Source: an uncultured Sterolibacterium sp.
Lineage (GTDB): Bacteria; Pseudomonadota; Gammaproteobacteria; Burkholderiales; Rhodocyclaceae
Direction: 5' to 3'
Length of the DNA stretch: 58,272 bases
Assembly (NCBI GenBank): GCA_903930535.1
Contig: CAIYYX010000160.1
Location: 1 to 58,272 of the forward strand
Made by a program: the position numbers and the translations under genes. Within the stretch, counting starts at the first letter, position 1. Each line of letters begins with the position of its first letter. Shown piece after piece: positions 47,379 to 55,970 of this stretch. The notes beneath the pieces were generated by a model. That model was not told the DNA's origin and made no database searches. It saw nothing but the letters and a program-made list of their open reading frames with translations.

Positions 47379-50081
47379 CTAGTACAGAGGAATCCGCTCC
47401 TCTTTCATAAAGCGGACAAATTCTTCAGCAGGCATGGGCCGGGCGAAGTAATAGCCCTGCGCCTCGTCGCAATGAAAGAGCAGCAGGTGGTCGAGTATCT
47501 TTTTCTCCTCGACGCCTTCGGCAATGGTCTTCAGTCCCAGGCTTCGCGCCATCTGGATGATGGCGCGGACGATGGCGGCATCGTCGGGATCGGTGGCAAG
47601 GTCGCGGATGAAGGACTGGTCTATTTTCAGCTTGTCGACGGAAAAACGCTTCAGGTAGGAGAGGCTGGAATAGCCCGTGCCGAAGTCGTCGATGGACAAT
47701 TGCACGCCCAACAGCTTCAGCCGCTTCAAGGTCTCGAGAATGCTCTCGGTATTCTTGATCAGTATCGATTCGGTCAGTTCCAGTTCGAGTTGGGAAGGAT
47801 CGAGTCCGGATTCCTCGAGGGCGCTGATGACCGTCTGCTCCACGTCGCCGCGCTTGAATTGCACGGAAGAGAGATTCACCGCAATTACCAGATTGTCCAG
47901 TCCCGCCCTTTGCCAGGACATCGCCTGCCGGCAGGCTTCGCGCATCACCCATTCACCGATGGGCACGATCAGTCCGCTATCTTCGGCGATGGGTATGAAG
48001 CGGCCCGGCGGCACCATGCCCAGTTCCGGATGTTGCCAGCGGATCAACGCCTCGGCGCCCAGGATGCGGCCGCTGACAAGATCGATCTGCGGCTGGTAAT
48101 GGAGCACCAGTTCCCCCTGTTCCAGAGCCCTGCGCAAGCCGTTTCTCATGGAGAGCTGCTCTATGGCTTCGACATTCATCTGCTCGTCGAAGAAGCGGTA
48201 GGTGTTCCGCCCGGCATCCTTGGCCCGGTACATTGCCATGTCGGCCTTTTTCAACAGGGTGTCGAAGTCTTCGCCGTCGTCGGGATAGAGGGCGACGCCC
48301 ACGGAAACAGAGGTGGTCAGTTCATGACCTTCGATCGAGAACGGGTCTTGCAGCCGCTCCATCAGTTTGACCATGAGGGGGGCGATGGCGTCGGCGTCGG
48401 ACAGATCCGGAATCACGATCAGAAATTCGTCGCCGCCCTGGCGGCTGATGGTGTCGGAGTCGCGCACGCATTCGCTCAGCCGCCCGGCCACGGACTTGAG
48501 CAGAGCATCGCCGATGGAGTGGCCGAGTGAGTCGTTGATGGTCTTGAAGTTGTCGAGGTCGAGGAAAATCAGCGCCACTTTGGTCTTCGCCCGGCCGGAG
48601 AAGGCGGTGGCCTGTGCGAAGCGGTCCCGCACGAGGAGGCGATTGGGCAGTTCAGTCAGGGTGTCGTGATAAGCGAGGAACTCGATCTTCTGCTCGGCGG
48701 CCTTCCGCTCCGTGATATCGGCTGCGATCGCCAGATAGCCGTATATATGTCCAGAGGGCTCGCGCAATGGCGCCAGAGTAGTGTTGATGTCGATCAGCGA
48801 GCCGTCCCGCCGCAGGCGCTTGACCTCGGCCTGGACGAAGTTCTCGCCGCTTAGCACTCTTTGCCGCAGGCTCTCGGTCTCATCCTTTTTCCCCGAGGGA
48901 ACGGTCAGCATCGGCTGCCCCACGATCTCGTCTTCGCGCCAGCCGAACATTTTCTCTGCCGCTGTATTCCAGGCGGTGACAATGCCCTTCAGATCCCGCG
49001 TATAGATGGCCAGAGGCGAACTCTGGATGATGGTCTGCTTCAGGTTTTTTTCTGCATCCAGCGTCAGGTTGGCATCCTGCAAGGCCGCGACCGCAGATTC
49101 CTGGCGCTTCCAGGCACGATAGATGAACCAGGAAAACAAAAGGGTGACCAGCAGGAAGATAGACACCAGCGCCAGCGTCTTCCTGGCTTCGCTCCACCAA
49201 CCGGAAAGGTAGTCCTCGCTGGCGATGCCGATGACGATGTTCAGAGGCAGGTCCTTAATCCTGCGGAAGGAATAAACCCTCTCCATGCCGTCCACGGTGG
49301 ACAGGACGCGGTATGTCCCCTCCGAATGGCCCGCTTTGAAATGTTCATGCAACTGCGGCGAGCCAAACTTCATGCCCACTGAGCTGCCGAGACCTCCCGG
49401 TTCGGGCTGTCGGGTGATGATGCTCAGGGTGTTGTCGAACAGGGTGAAGGTGCCATTCTTGCCGACATAGAGAGAGGAATAGGTTTTGGTGAAATGCTCG
49501 AGCGGAATCGTCCCAAAGACGATGCCGGCAAAGGAGCCATCCCTGTGCTGCAGGCGCCGAGAAACGGCGATCACCCATTTGCCGTTGGTGCGCCCGAGAA
49601 GAGGTTTGGAAACCACCAGGCCTGCGTTTGGCTCGTTCTTCAGGCGAATGAAATCATCGCGGTCGGCGAGGCTTGCGGCGCGGCCGGCCTCCATGCCGGA
49701 GCCATAGGTGATGAAACCCTTGGCGTCGGTCATGCGCAGGCCATCGAGATCGGGTTGATGCGTGAATTGTTGTTCGATGAAGCCGTTCAATGCCGGTTCA
49801 TGCAAACCGCCACTGGCGAGTTGTCTTTCGGCTTCACCGGCCGTGGCCAGCAAGGCAAAGTCTATTCTCTCGAGCAGGGAGGCGATGTCGTGATCCAGCA
49901 AGCGCGCCAGGTTCTGGGAAGCGACCGAAGCCTCTTCCTCGTATTTAAGCCGGCTCTGGTAGAGCGAAGAAGCGGCCAGAAAGACAACCAGGAGGTTGAC
50001 CAGCAGGAGGCCTACGACCAGGCGTGTGACGACCTTTCCGAAAGACAAGATCAGGCCTGGTCGGGGAGGTTTGAAATTCAT
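47379..50081 (-). CDS. Membrane sensor with PAS, GGDEF and EAL domains
   Basis: Predicted cyclic-di-GMP enzyme, 900 residues. TM helix at about 18-39, periplasmic Cache-like sensor (about 40-300, with SLADRDDFIRLKNEPNAGLVVSKPLLGRTNGKWVIAVSRR), TM helix at about 305-326, short coil, PAS domain (about 345-465, IIQSSPLAIYTRDLKGIVTAWN), GGDEF domain (about 480-640) with intact RQGGDEF, and EAL domain (about 650-890) with intact EALIRWQ, VNLSSVQF, DDFGTGYSSLSYL and EGVE. Both catalytic motifs look complete, so it may be bifunctional. Cache domains of this kind often sense small organic acids. Confidence 0.95.
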   Translation of the reverse strand: MNFKPPRPGLILSFGKVVTRLVVGLLLVNLLVVFLAASSLYQSRLKYEEEASVASQNLARLLDHDIASLLERIDFALLATAGEAERQLASGGLHEPALNGFIEQQFTHQPDLDGLRMTDAKGFITYGSGMEAGRAASLADRDDFIRLKNEPNAGLVVSKPLLGRTNGKWVIAVSRRLQHRDGSFAGIVFGTIPLEHFTKTYSSLYVGKNGTFTLFDNTLSIITRQPEPGGLGSSVGMKFGSPQLHEHFKAGHSEGTYRVLSTVDGMERVYSFRRIKDLPLNIVIGIASEDYLSGWWSEARKTLALVSIFLLVTLLFSWFIYRAWKRQESAVAALQDANLTLDAEKNLKQTIIQSSPLAIYTRDLKGIVTAWNTAAEKMFGWREDEIVGQPMLTVPSGKKDETESLRQRVLSGENFVQAEVKRLRRDGSLIDINTTLAPLREPSGHIYGYLAIAADITERKAAEQKIEFLAYHDTLTELPNRLLVRDRFAQATAFSGRAKTKVALIFLDLDNFKTINDSLGHSIGDALLKSVAGRLSECVRDSDTISRQGGDEFLIVIPDLSDADAIAPLMVKLMERLQDPFSIEGHELTTSVSVGVALYPDDGEDFDTLLKKADMAMYRAKDAGRNTYRFFDEQMNVEAIEQLSMRNGLRRALEQGELVLHYQPQIDLVSGRILGAEALIRWQHPELGMVPPGRFIPIAEDSGLIVPIGEWVMREACRQAMSWQRAGLDNLVIAVNLSSVQFKRGDVEQTVISALEESGLDPSQLELELTESILIKNTESILETLKRLKLLGVQLSIDDFGTGYSSLSYLKRFSVDKLKIDQSFIRDLATDPDDAAIVRAIIQMARSLGLKTIAEGVEEKKILDHLLLFHCDEAQGYYFARPMPAEEFVRFMKEERIPLY

Positions 50082-50233
50082 TGTGCCAACGATAGCCTAA
50101 CGCCGAAAGTGTGACCAAAGTTAAATTGTACATTGGCCATGGCGAGGCGCCAAAAATGTGCCTGACCAGGTTCAAAGTCGGGCATTATTGCGTTCTTCTT
50201 TCCACCAACCCTGTCACGGAGACTTCTCCTTAA

Positions 50234-51166
50234 ATGCGCTTGCTTACCTTCAGTCGCAGGAATAGCGATGCCCCTTTGATCGGCATGCGCGTTGCCGGCC
50301 GGATACTGGAACTCGCGGCGGCGGCCCGCATCGCAGGCTTGCCAGTCCCGCCACAGCGCATGAAAGACCTGCTGGCCGCAGGCCCGGATGCGCTCGCGGG
50401 CGCGCGCCGGCTGCTGGCCGCGGCTGAAACGGACGCAGCGCGGTTTGCTTCTGCCTGGTTGAATGCATCCGAAATCCGCTATCTGCCGCCTGTTCCGGAC
50501 GCCGATAAATTCCTCTGCGTCGGCAAGAATTACCGCAAGCATCTGGAGGAACTCAAGCGCACCAATCTGATTCGCGAAATCCCGCAAGAGCCCACCAGCT
50601 TCATCAAACTCAATTCCTGCCTGGTCGGACACAACGCAGAGGTGGCAAGGCCCGAGGGCATCGTGCGCCTGGACTACGAGCCCGAACTGGTTTTCGTGAT
50701 CGGCAAGCGCGCGCTGGGCGTCAAGAAAAAGGACGCCTTCGACTACGTCGCCGGCGTCACCATACTCAATGATCTTACTTGCCGCGATCTGCAGCAGCGT
50801 GAAGTGGCGTCGGGATCGCGATTCTGGACAGGCAAGAACATCCCCGGTTTCGGGCCGCTCGGGCCTGAACTGGTGACCCTGGACGAAATCCGTGATCCCT
50901 ACGATCTCTGGATGACCTGCTCGGTCAATGGGGAAGAGCGCATGAGGGTGAACACCTGCGACCAGATATGGAAGCTGCCCGACATCATCGAACACTTCTC
51001 CCGCTTCATCCCGATCGAGCCGGGCGACATGTTCTCGACCGGCGCGCCAGGAGGCGTGGCCGTGGGCAAGGCCAACGCGGCGGAACTCTTTCTCAAGCCG
51101 GGCGATGTGGTCGAATGCGGCATGGAAGGCGTGATGACCTTGCGCACCACCATCATCGCGCCATGA
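50234..51166 (+). CDS. Fumarylacetoacetate hydrolase family protein
   Basis: FAH-fold hydrolase, 310 residues, of the length of maleylpyruvate/fumarylpyruvate hydrolases. The N-terminal extension (1-90) is followed by the catalytic core FLCVGKNYRKHLEEL, DYEPELVFVIG (metal Glu residues), YVAGVTILNDLTCRDLQQREV, WTGKNIPGFGPLGPELV, and FSTGAPGGVAVGK. With gentisate dioxygenase in the same region it is a good candidate for the last step of the gentisate route to pyruvate and fumarate or malate (inference). First gene of an operon with a Bug protein and a hydroxyacid dehydrogenase; its stop overlaps the next start (ATGA). Confidence 0.9.
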   Translation: MRLLTFSRRNSDAPLIGMRVAGRILELAAAARIAGLPVPPQRMKDLLAAGPDALAGARRLLAAAETDAARFASAWLNASEIRYLPPVPDADKFLCVGKNYRKHLEELKRTNLIREIPQEPTSFIKLNSCLVGHNAEVARPEGIVRLDYEPELVFVIGKRALGVKKKDAFDYVAGVTILNDLTCRDLQQREVASGSRFWTGKNIPGFGPLGPELVTLDEIRDPYDLWMTCSVNGEERMRVNTCDQIWKLPDIIEHFSRFIPIEPGDMFSTGAPGGVAVGKANAAELFLKPGDVVECGMEGVMTLRTTIIAP

Positions 51167-52092
51167 GACGTATCGTCTGGTTTGTTCTCCTCGGTGTCTT
51201 TGCGGGCTCGGTCTGGGCGCAGGTTTTTCCGTCGAAGCCTGTGCATATCATCGTGCCTTTCCCTCCCGGCGGCGGCACCGATACGCTGATACGCATTCTT
51301 GGACCCCGGCTCTCCAAGCAGTGGGGGCAACCCGTCATCATCGAAAACAAGCCGGGCGCGAGCGGTCAGATTGGCGCCGCCTATGTCGCGCAGTCCGCCC
51401 CCGACGGCCATACCTTGTTGATGGCCTCGACTGCCGCCATCACCGGCAAGAACATCAATCAGTTCTCTCCCGTCGCCCTGGTCTCCGCCGAGCCCTATGT
51501 GGTGACGCTCAACCCGGCCGTGCCGGCCGAGAATATCCGCGAACTGATCAGTTATGCCAAAGCGCATCCCGGCAAGCTTTCTTTCGGTTCCTCCGGCATC
51601 GGGGCCGCCTCCCATCTTTCCGGAGAACTTTTCAAGTCGATGGCGGGCGTGAGCATGATGCACGTGCCTTACAAGGGCACCGGCCAGGCCCTGGTCGATC
51701 TCCTGGGCGGGCATATCGGCGTGATGTTCGCACCGGCGCAGACAGTGCTGAAACAGGTGCAAGCCGGTGCGCTCAAAGCCATTGCCGTGACCGGCACAAA
51801 AAGCCTCGAGGCGCTGCCCAAATTGCCCACGGTGGCAGCCTCGGGACTGCCCAACTATCAGGCGGTGGGCTGGTTCGGGCTTTTGGCACCTGTGGCGACG
51901 CCGAAGGCAATCGTCGGCAAGCTGCATAATGACGTCAGCCAGATTCTCGCTCTTCCCGAAGTCGGCCAGGAAATGACGGAGAGAGGCGGCGAACCCGGCA
52001 GCGGCAGCGCAGAGGAGTTCGGGCGCTTCATTGCCGCCGATCAGATCAAGTGGTCCAAGTTGATGCAGGAAGCGGGTATCAGCCTCGAGTAA
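51163..52092 (+). CDS. Bug family periplasmic binding protein (TctC-like)
   Basis: 309 residues from ATG 51163 in the stop of the hydrolase gene. Sec signal MRRIVWFVLLGVFAGSVWAQ, then VFPSKPVHIIVPFPPGGGTDTLIRILGPRLSKQWGQPVIIENKPGASGQIGAAYVAQSAPDGHTLLMAS, HVPYKGTGQALVDLLGGHI and GWFGLLAPVATPKAIV. Tight coupling to an intracellular hydrolase is unusual and suggests that the protein binds a substrate of this pathway. No TctAB genes in the window. Confidence 0.93.
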   Translation: MRRIVWFVLLGVFAGSVWAQVFPSKPVHIIVPFPPGGGTDTLIRILGPRLSKQWGQPVIIENKPGASGQIGAAYVAQSAPDGHTLLMASTAAITGKNINQFSPVALVSAEPYVVTLNPAVPAENIRELISYAKAHPGKLSFGSSGIGAASHLSGELFKSMAGVSMMHVPYKGTGQALVDLLGGHIGVMFAPAQTVLKQVQAGALKAIAVTGTKSLEALPKLPTVAASGLPNYQAVGWFGLLAPVATPKAIVGKLHNDVSQILALPEVGQEMTERGGEPGSGSAEEFGRFIAADQIKWSKLMQEAGISLE

Positions 52093-52131
52093 ACTGCAGC
52101 GTCAGATTTCAGATTCCACCAGCAGGGGCCT

Positions 52132-53118
52132 ATGCTCATGAAAATTGCCATTCTCGATGACTATCAGGACTGCGTCCGTCACCTGGACTGCTTCAGGCTG
52201 CTCACCGGCCACGAGGTCAGGGTGTTTACCGACAGCGTTTCCGGAGTTGCACAACTCGCCGCGAGACTGGACGATTTTGCCGCACTGGTTTTGATCCGCG
52301 AGCGGACTTCATTGCCGGCGCCGCTTTTGAAGCAGTTGCCCAGGCTCAAGCTGATTTCCCAGACGGGAAAGGTCAGCGGCCATATCGACGTCGCTGCAGC
52401 CACTGCCTTGGGCGTGACCATCGTCGAAGGCGTCGGCGATCCGACCTCGACGGCGGAACTGGCCTGGTCACTGATCATGGCCTCGGCCCGCAGGATTCCG
52501 CAGTATATGAGCCATCTCAAGCAGGGACACTGGCAGACGGCGTCACAGACCCCCCAGTACAATACCCTGGGCACGGTGCTGAAGGGCAAGACGCTGGGCG
52601 TCTGGGGCTTGGGCAGAATCGGCGGCCTGATGACCCATTATGGGAAGGCCTTCGGCATGAAGGTGATGGTCTGGGGGAGTGAAGCCAGCCGGAAAAAAGC
52701 GGCGGCCGATGGATTCATCGCGGCGGCGTCGAAAGAGCAATTCTTTGCCGAGTGCGATGTGATTTCAGTGCATCTTCGCCTGAACGATGCCACGCAGGGC
52801 TGCGTCACTGCGGCAGACCTGGCATTGATGAAACCCACCGCCCTGTTCGTCAATACCAGCCGCGCGGAACTGGTGGCGCATGGCGCGCTGGAGAACGCGC
52901 TCATCAGTGGCCGGCCAGGATGGGCGGCGCTGGATGTGTTCGAGAGCGAGCCCCTGCCTGCCGACGCAAAGCTGCTCCGCATGGATAATGTGCTGGCCAC
53001 GCCGCACCTGGGCTATGTGGAACAGAACAGCTACGAACTATACTTCCGCATTGCATTCCAGAACGTCGTGGCCTTCGCCAACGGAACGCCGCAGAACGTG
53101 CTCAATCCGAAATCGTAG
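52132..53118 (+). CDS. D-2-hydroxyacid dehydrogenase family protein
   Basis: 328 residues (ATG 52132; MKIAILDDYQ at 52138 is an alternative and closer to family starts). NAD fold GKTLGVWGLGRIGGLMTHYGKAFG, catalytic Arg in FVNTSRAELV, Glu in ALDVFESEPLPADAKL and His in LATPHLGYVEQNSYELY. This subgroup (IAILDDYQD start) is often annotated as phosphoglycerate-dehydrogenase-like and occurs with Bug proteins in catabolic clusters. Ends the operon at a strong terminator. Confidence 0.92.
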   Translation: MLMKIAILDDYQDCVRHLDCFRLLTGHEVRVFTDSVSGVAQLAARLDDFAALVLIRERTSLPAPLLKQLPRLKLISQTGKVSGHIDVAAATALGVTIVEGVGDPTSTAELAWSLIMASARRIPQYMSHLKQGHWQTASQTPQYNTLGTVLKGKTLGVWGLGRIGGLMTHYGKAFGMKVMVWGSEASRKKAAADGFIAAASKEQFFAECDVISVHLRLNDATQGCVTAADLALMKPTALFVNTSRAELVAHGALENALISGRPGWAALDVFESEPLPADAKLLRMDNVLATPHLGYVEQNSYELYFRIAFQNVVAFANGTPQNVLNPKS

Positions 53119-53130
53119 AACGTGCGGATG

Positions 53131-53162
53131 AAAAAAGGCCGCGTTGTTACGCGGCCTTTTTT
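53131..53162. terminator. Bidirectional intrinsic terminator
   Basis: AAAAAAGGCCGCG (53131-53143) and CGCGGCCTTTTTT (53150-53162) are exact reverse complements around a TTGTTA loop. The symmetrical A and T runs allow termination from either strand: after the dehydrogenase on plus and after the GlcG/HbpS gene on minus. Confidence 0.92.
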
Positions 53163-53184
53163 GTGGGCGACCTTCCGGTGGAGA

Positions 53185-53227
53185 CACCCGTACGGGTGCG
53201 GGCCGACATGTCGGGCTAAAGCCCGAC
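53185..53227. repeat. Two intergenic palindromes beside the terminator
   Basis: CACCCGTACGGGTG (53185-53198) is a perfect 14-bp palindrome. GTCGGGCTAAAGCCCGAC (53210-53227) is a REP-like unit followed by CTA, which is the TAG stop of the minus-strand gene. Confidence 0.8.
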
Positions 53228-53746
53228 CTATTTGACGAGTGCTGCGCCCACCTTGGCGACCACCTCATCCTGTGCGCCTGTGCCGCCCGAGCAGCCGATG
53301 GATCCTATCATCTTGCCGCCTTCGACGAGCGGAATGCCGCCGCGCGAGCCAATCATGTCGTCGAGCGTCATCACGTAGTTGATGCCAGCGTGGAGGGCAT
53401 TCTCGAACAGCTTGGACTCGCGGCGGAACTTCACCGCGGCGCGGGCCTTGTGCATACTGATGTCGATGGAGGCGAGTTGAGCGCCGTCCATGCGCTGGAA
53501 GGTCACGAGATTGGCGCCCGAATCGTACACGGCGCAATTCATTTTCCATCCCTTCTGCTTCGAGTCGCCCACCGCGGCATTGAGTACGGCTTGTGCCCGC
53601 TCTAGAGAGATGGGTGCGCCGTAGGGGATGTCGAAGGGCATCTTATCTGCGACTTCATCGAAGTTGGGTTTTGGCGCCTGCGCTTGCGCACCGGTTGCCA
53701 CCATTGCGCCCAGCAGGGCAATACTCATCACTGACTTAAACGACAT
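53228..53746 (-). CDS. Exported GlcG/HbpS family haem-binding-like protein
   Basis: 172 residues from ATG 53746 with AAGGAGG upstream. Sec signal MSFKSVMSIALLGAMVATGAQAQ, then the DUF336/GlcG-HbpS fold: ISLERAQAVLNAAVGDSKQKGWKMNCAVYDSGANLVTFQRMDGAQLASIDISMHKARAAVKF and GGIPLVEGGKMIGSIGCSGGTGAQDE (the conserved GG(I/L)P and GxIGVSG motifs). HbpS members bind haem; others are of unknown role. It follows the haem c-type protein gene by 67 bases, so they probably act together in the periplasm. The frame open to 54076 overlaps the upstream gene and is not the start. Confidence 0.9.
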   Translation of the reverse strand: MSFKSVMSIALLGAMVATGAQAQAPKPNFDEVADKMPFDIPYGAPISLERAQAVLNAAVGDSKQKGWKMNCAVYDSGANLVTFQRMDGAQLASIDISMHKARAAVKFRRESKLFENALHAGINYVMTLDDMIGSRGGIPLVEGGKMIGSIGCSGGTGAQDEVVAKVGAALVK

Positions 53747-53813
53747 GGTCTTCCTCCTTGAGTAATATTTAAGAAGGCCGGCGGCGGAATGCCGCCTGCC
53801 CCCGCTTACGACA

Positions 53814-55970
53814 TCAATAAGCCAACGGGTTCGGGCGAATCTGCACCTTGAACACCTTGGGATAGGCTTCCTTGCCGCCTTCGCTGTGGAAGTTGGCGCG
53901 GGTTCCCGAAGTGGTCCAGATGCCGCGGCCCTTCCAGCCGGCCTTGGCATCGTCGATTCTGCCATCGACGTTTTTGGTAAAGAAGCCCATGGGATAAGGC
54001 ACATGCATGCTGACGAACTTGCCCTTGACCAGAGCCAGCAAAGCCTCGCCGCCATTGGTCGAGGCGATCGGCACATCGGCGCCCAGGCCCAGGGTGTTGT
54101 AGCGGTCTACCCAGACGTAATAGGCATGCTCTGCGCTGCCCGGGGCATCGAGCCCCTTGAACTGCGGGCCTGGGAACTGGTAGAGCTTCCAGCCTTCTGG
54201 GCACTGCTTGCCTTCAGCCGTGGTCGGCCCGTTCAACGGCCCCTTGCATAGCTTGCGGTCGAAGCTGGCGAGGTGGCCGCTCGACAATACCGTCCACACG
54301 ACACCCTTCAGGTCCACGTCCAGGCCGCGCGGACCGAAGGTCCCCTCTGGCGGCTGGTAGATCTCGGTCAGCGCCGTATGGGTCGGATCCGGGCCGGGCT
54401 TCATGCGCAGCAGGTAGCCGGGCTGGTCGACGCGCGAGAAGCCGCGGTCCATGGCCTGTCCCCAGATCGCGTCATCGACGGGACTCGGCTGCACGCCGTA
54501 GAAGGCCGCCATGACGCGCTTGTCCTTGTTCGGATCGAGCGGCTGATTGGCCTCGACATAGTCGTCGCGCTTGCCGTTGCCGTTGGTGTCTATGATCAGC
54601 GGCGTCCAGCCCTGCGACTTCACCTGGTCGTGGGTCGCAAGATACATCTTGGTATTGACCCAACCCACCACGCCGCTCATCGGCGGGCCGGCGCTGGTCC
54701 ACAGGGTGTTGTTGGCATCCTGGGCGAAATAAACGTGATGGGTGGAGAAGCAGGTGTTGATCAGATCCCACTTCTTGGTTTGGGGATCATAGAGCGTGAC
54801 CTGGCGGAAGGAGTCCTTGAGCGGCACCCTGGCCGAAGGATGGGCCGCGGCGTCCTTGCAGAAATCGGGATTGCTGGGTATCGGGCGGATTCTCGATGCG
54901 AACCACATCTTGCCCTTCTGATCCATGATCAGGTTATGGATGCTGGTGTGGCCGTCCCAGATCGGCTCCATTCCCCAGTAGGCCGAATTGCCGTGCGGCG
55001 CTTCGAGCTGGGAAGGGGTCTTCGGATCGAGGTAGGGCTGCTTGATGCTCGAAGCCACATGCTTGACCGGATCGAGCGTCGGGATCAAGTCCGTGCTCTC
55101 TTCGGGCGCGCCATAAATCAGGCCATGGGCATTGACCGTGGGCTTTCTCTTGTCTGTGGAAATTGAATCATGCATGTAGTACTTGGGATCGGACCAGTCC
55201 CACATGGTGTAGACCGCGTTGCGCTCCACGCCTTGAGGACGGCTCGGTTTGGCGAAGGGCAGTTCGCCGGCCTTCATGCGATCGGTCCAGTCGGCGAAGA
55301 GCGCCAGGGACTTCTCCGGACCGAGGGCGCCCAGGACCAGAGCCATATACTGTAGCGCTTGTCCTGCCTGGGTTCTGTTCGCCCAGGCGGTGAAGGAGTT
55401 GCCCAGCTTGGAGAAGGTTTCCGGGACTTCGCGGATTCCCTTGGTGCCCATGGCGTGGCAGGACTGGCAACCATTCTTGATGGTGTCTATCCAGGCCTGC
55501 TGGGATTTCATGGTGGGGGCGATGCCGTTGCCCTTGTCTCCGGTTCCCGGGAACTCGCTGGCCTTTGGCATCTCGAGCATGGAGTACCAGTACATGCCGG
55601 GATAATATTCGGCGGCGGCCTTCTCGGAAGGGGCGGTCACCGCCGTCAGTTGCAGGAGCTTGCCCGGTTTGGCTTCGACCTTGGCGGAGTCGACCAGACC
55701 ATAGCCGCGAACCCAGACCTGGTAATTGGCCTTGGGCAGATCGGGAATGACGAATTGGCCCTTGTCGTCGGTCACGACGATCTTGGCGTATTTCGTCGGC
55801 AGATCGCGGGTCTCGGCAATCACCCAGACGCCGGCCTCGGGACCCTTGTCTCCGGTCACCACGCCGCCGATATCCTTGGCCGAGATTTTCACGGCCGCGG
55901 ACTGGGCAGAAACGCCGTACAGTGATGCGGCCAGGACAAGCAAGGCCGCTAGCGATTTTCTTATGGACAT
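53814..55970 (-). CDS. Exported CnaB-like / haem c / beta-propeller-like fusion protein of unknown function
   Basis: 718 residues from ATG 55970 with GGGAGA upstream. Sec signal (MSIRKSLAALLVLAASLYGVSAQ). A carboxypeptidase-regulatory/CnaB-like beta domain spans about 25-110 (GGVVTGDKGPEAGVWVIAE, TDDKGQFVIPDLPKANYQVWVRG). A single haem c motif CQSCH is at about 168-172 in a cytochrome-like segment. From about 310 a repeated beta-rich region resembles streptogramin-lyase/NHL propellers (IHNLIMDQKGKMWFASR, LDVDLKGVVWTVLSSGHLASFDR, YYVWVDRYNTLGLGADVPIASTNGGEALLAL). It includes DTNGNGKRDD, a possible calcium loop. The architecture recalls quinohaemoproteins, but no known enzyme is recognised. Confidence 0.85.
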   Translation of the reverse strand: MSIRKSLAALLVLAASLYGVSAQSAAVKISAKDIGGVVTGDKGPEAGVWVIAETRDLPTKYAKIVVTDDKGQFVIPDLPKANYQVWVRGYGLVDSAKVEAKPGKLLQLTAVTAPSEKAAAEYYPGMYWYSMLEMPKASEFPGTGDKGNGIAPTMKSQQAWIDTIKNGCQSCHAMGTKGIREVPETFSKLGNSFTAWANRTQAGQALQYMALVLGALGPEKSLALFADWTDRMKAGELPFAKPSRPQGVERNAVYTMWDWSDPKYYMHDSISTDKRKPTVNAHGLIYGAPEESTDLIPTLDPVKHVASSIKQPYLDPKTPSQLEAPHGNSAYWGMEPIWDGHTSIHNLIMDQKGKMWFASRIRPIPSNPDFCKDAAAHPSARVPLKDSFRQVTLYDPQTKKWDLINTCFSTHHVYFAQDANNTLWTSAGPPMSGVVGWVNTKMYLATHDQVKSQGWTPLIIDTNGNGKRDDYVEANQPLDPNKDKRVMAAFYGVQPSPVDDAIWGQAMDRGFSRVDQPGYLLRMKPGPDPTHTALTEIYQPPEGTFGPRGLDVDLKGVVWTVLSSGHLASFDRKLCKGPLNGPTTAEGKQCPEGWKLYQFPGPQFKGLDAPGSAEHAYYVWVDRYNTLGLGADVPIASTNGGEALLALVKGKFVSMHVPYPMGFFTKNVDGRIDDAKAGWKGRGIWTTSGTRANFHSEGGKEAYPKVFKVQIRPNPLAY

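Noticed and set aside
53747..54076. Long N-terminal extension of the GlcG/HbpS protein
   Set aside because: Overlaps the 3-prime end of the upstream gene; the AAGGAGG site and signal peptide fix the start at 53746.
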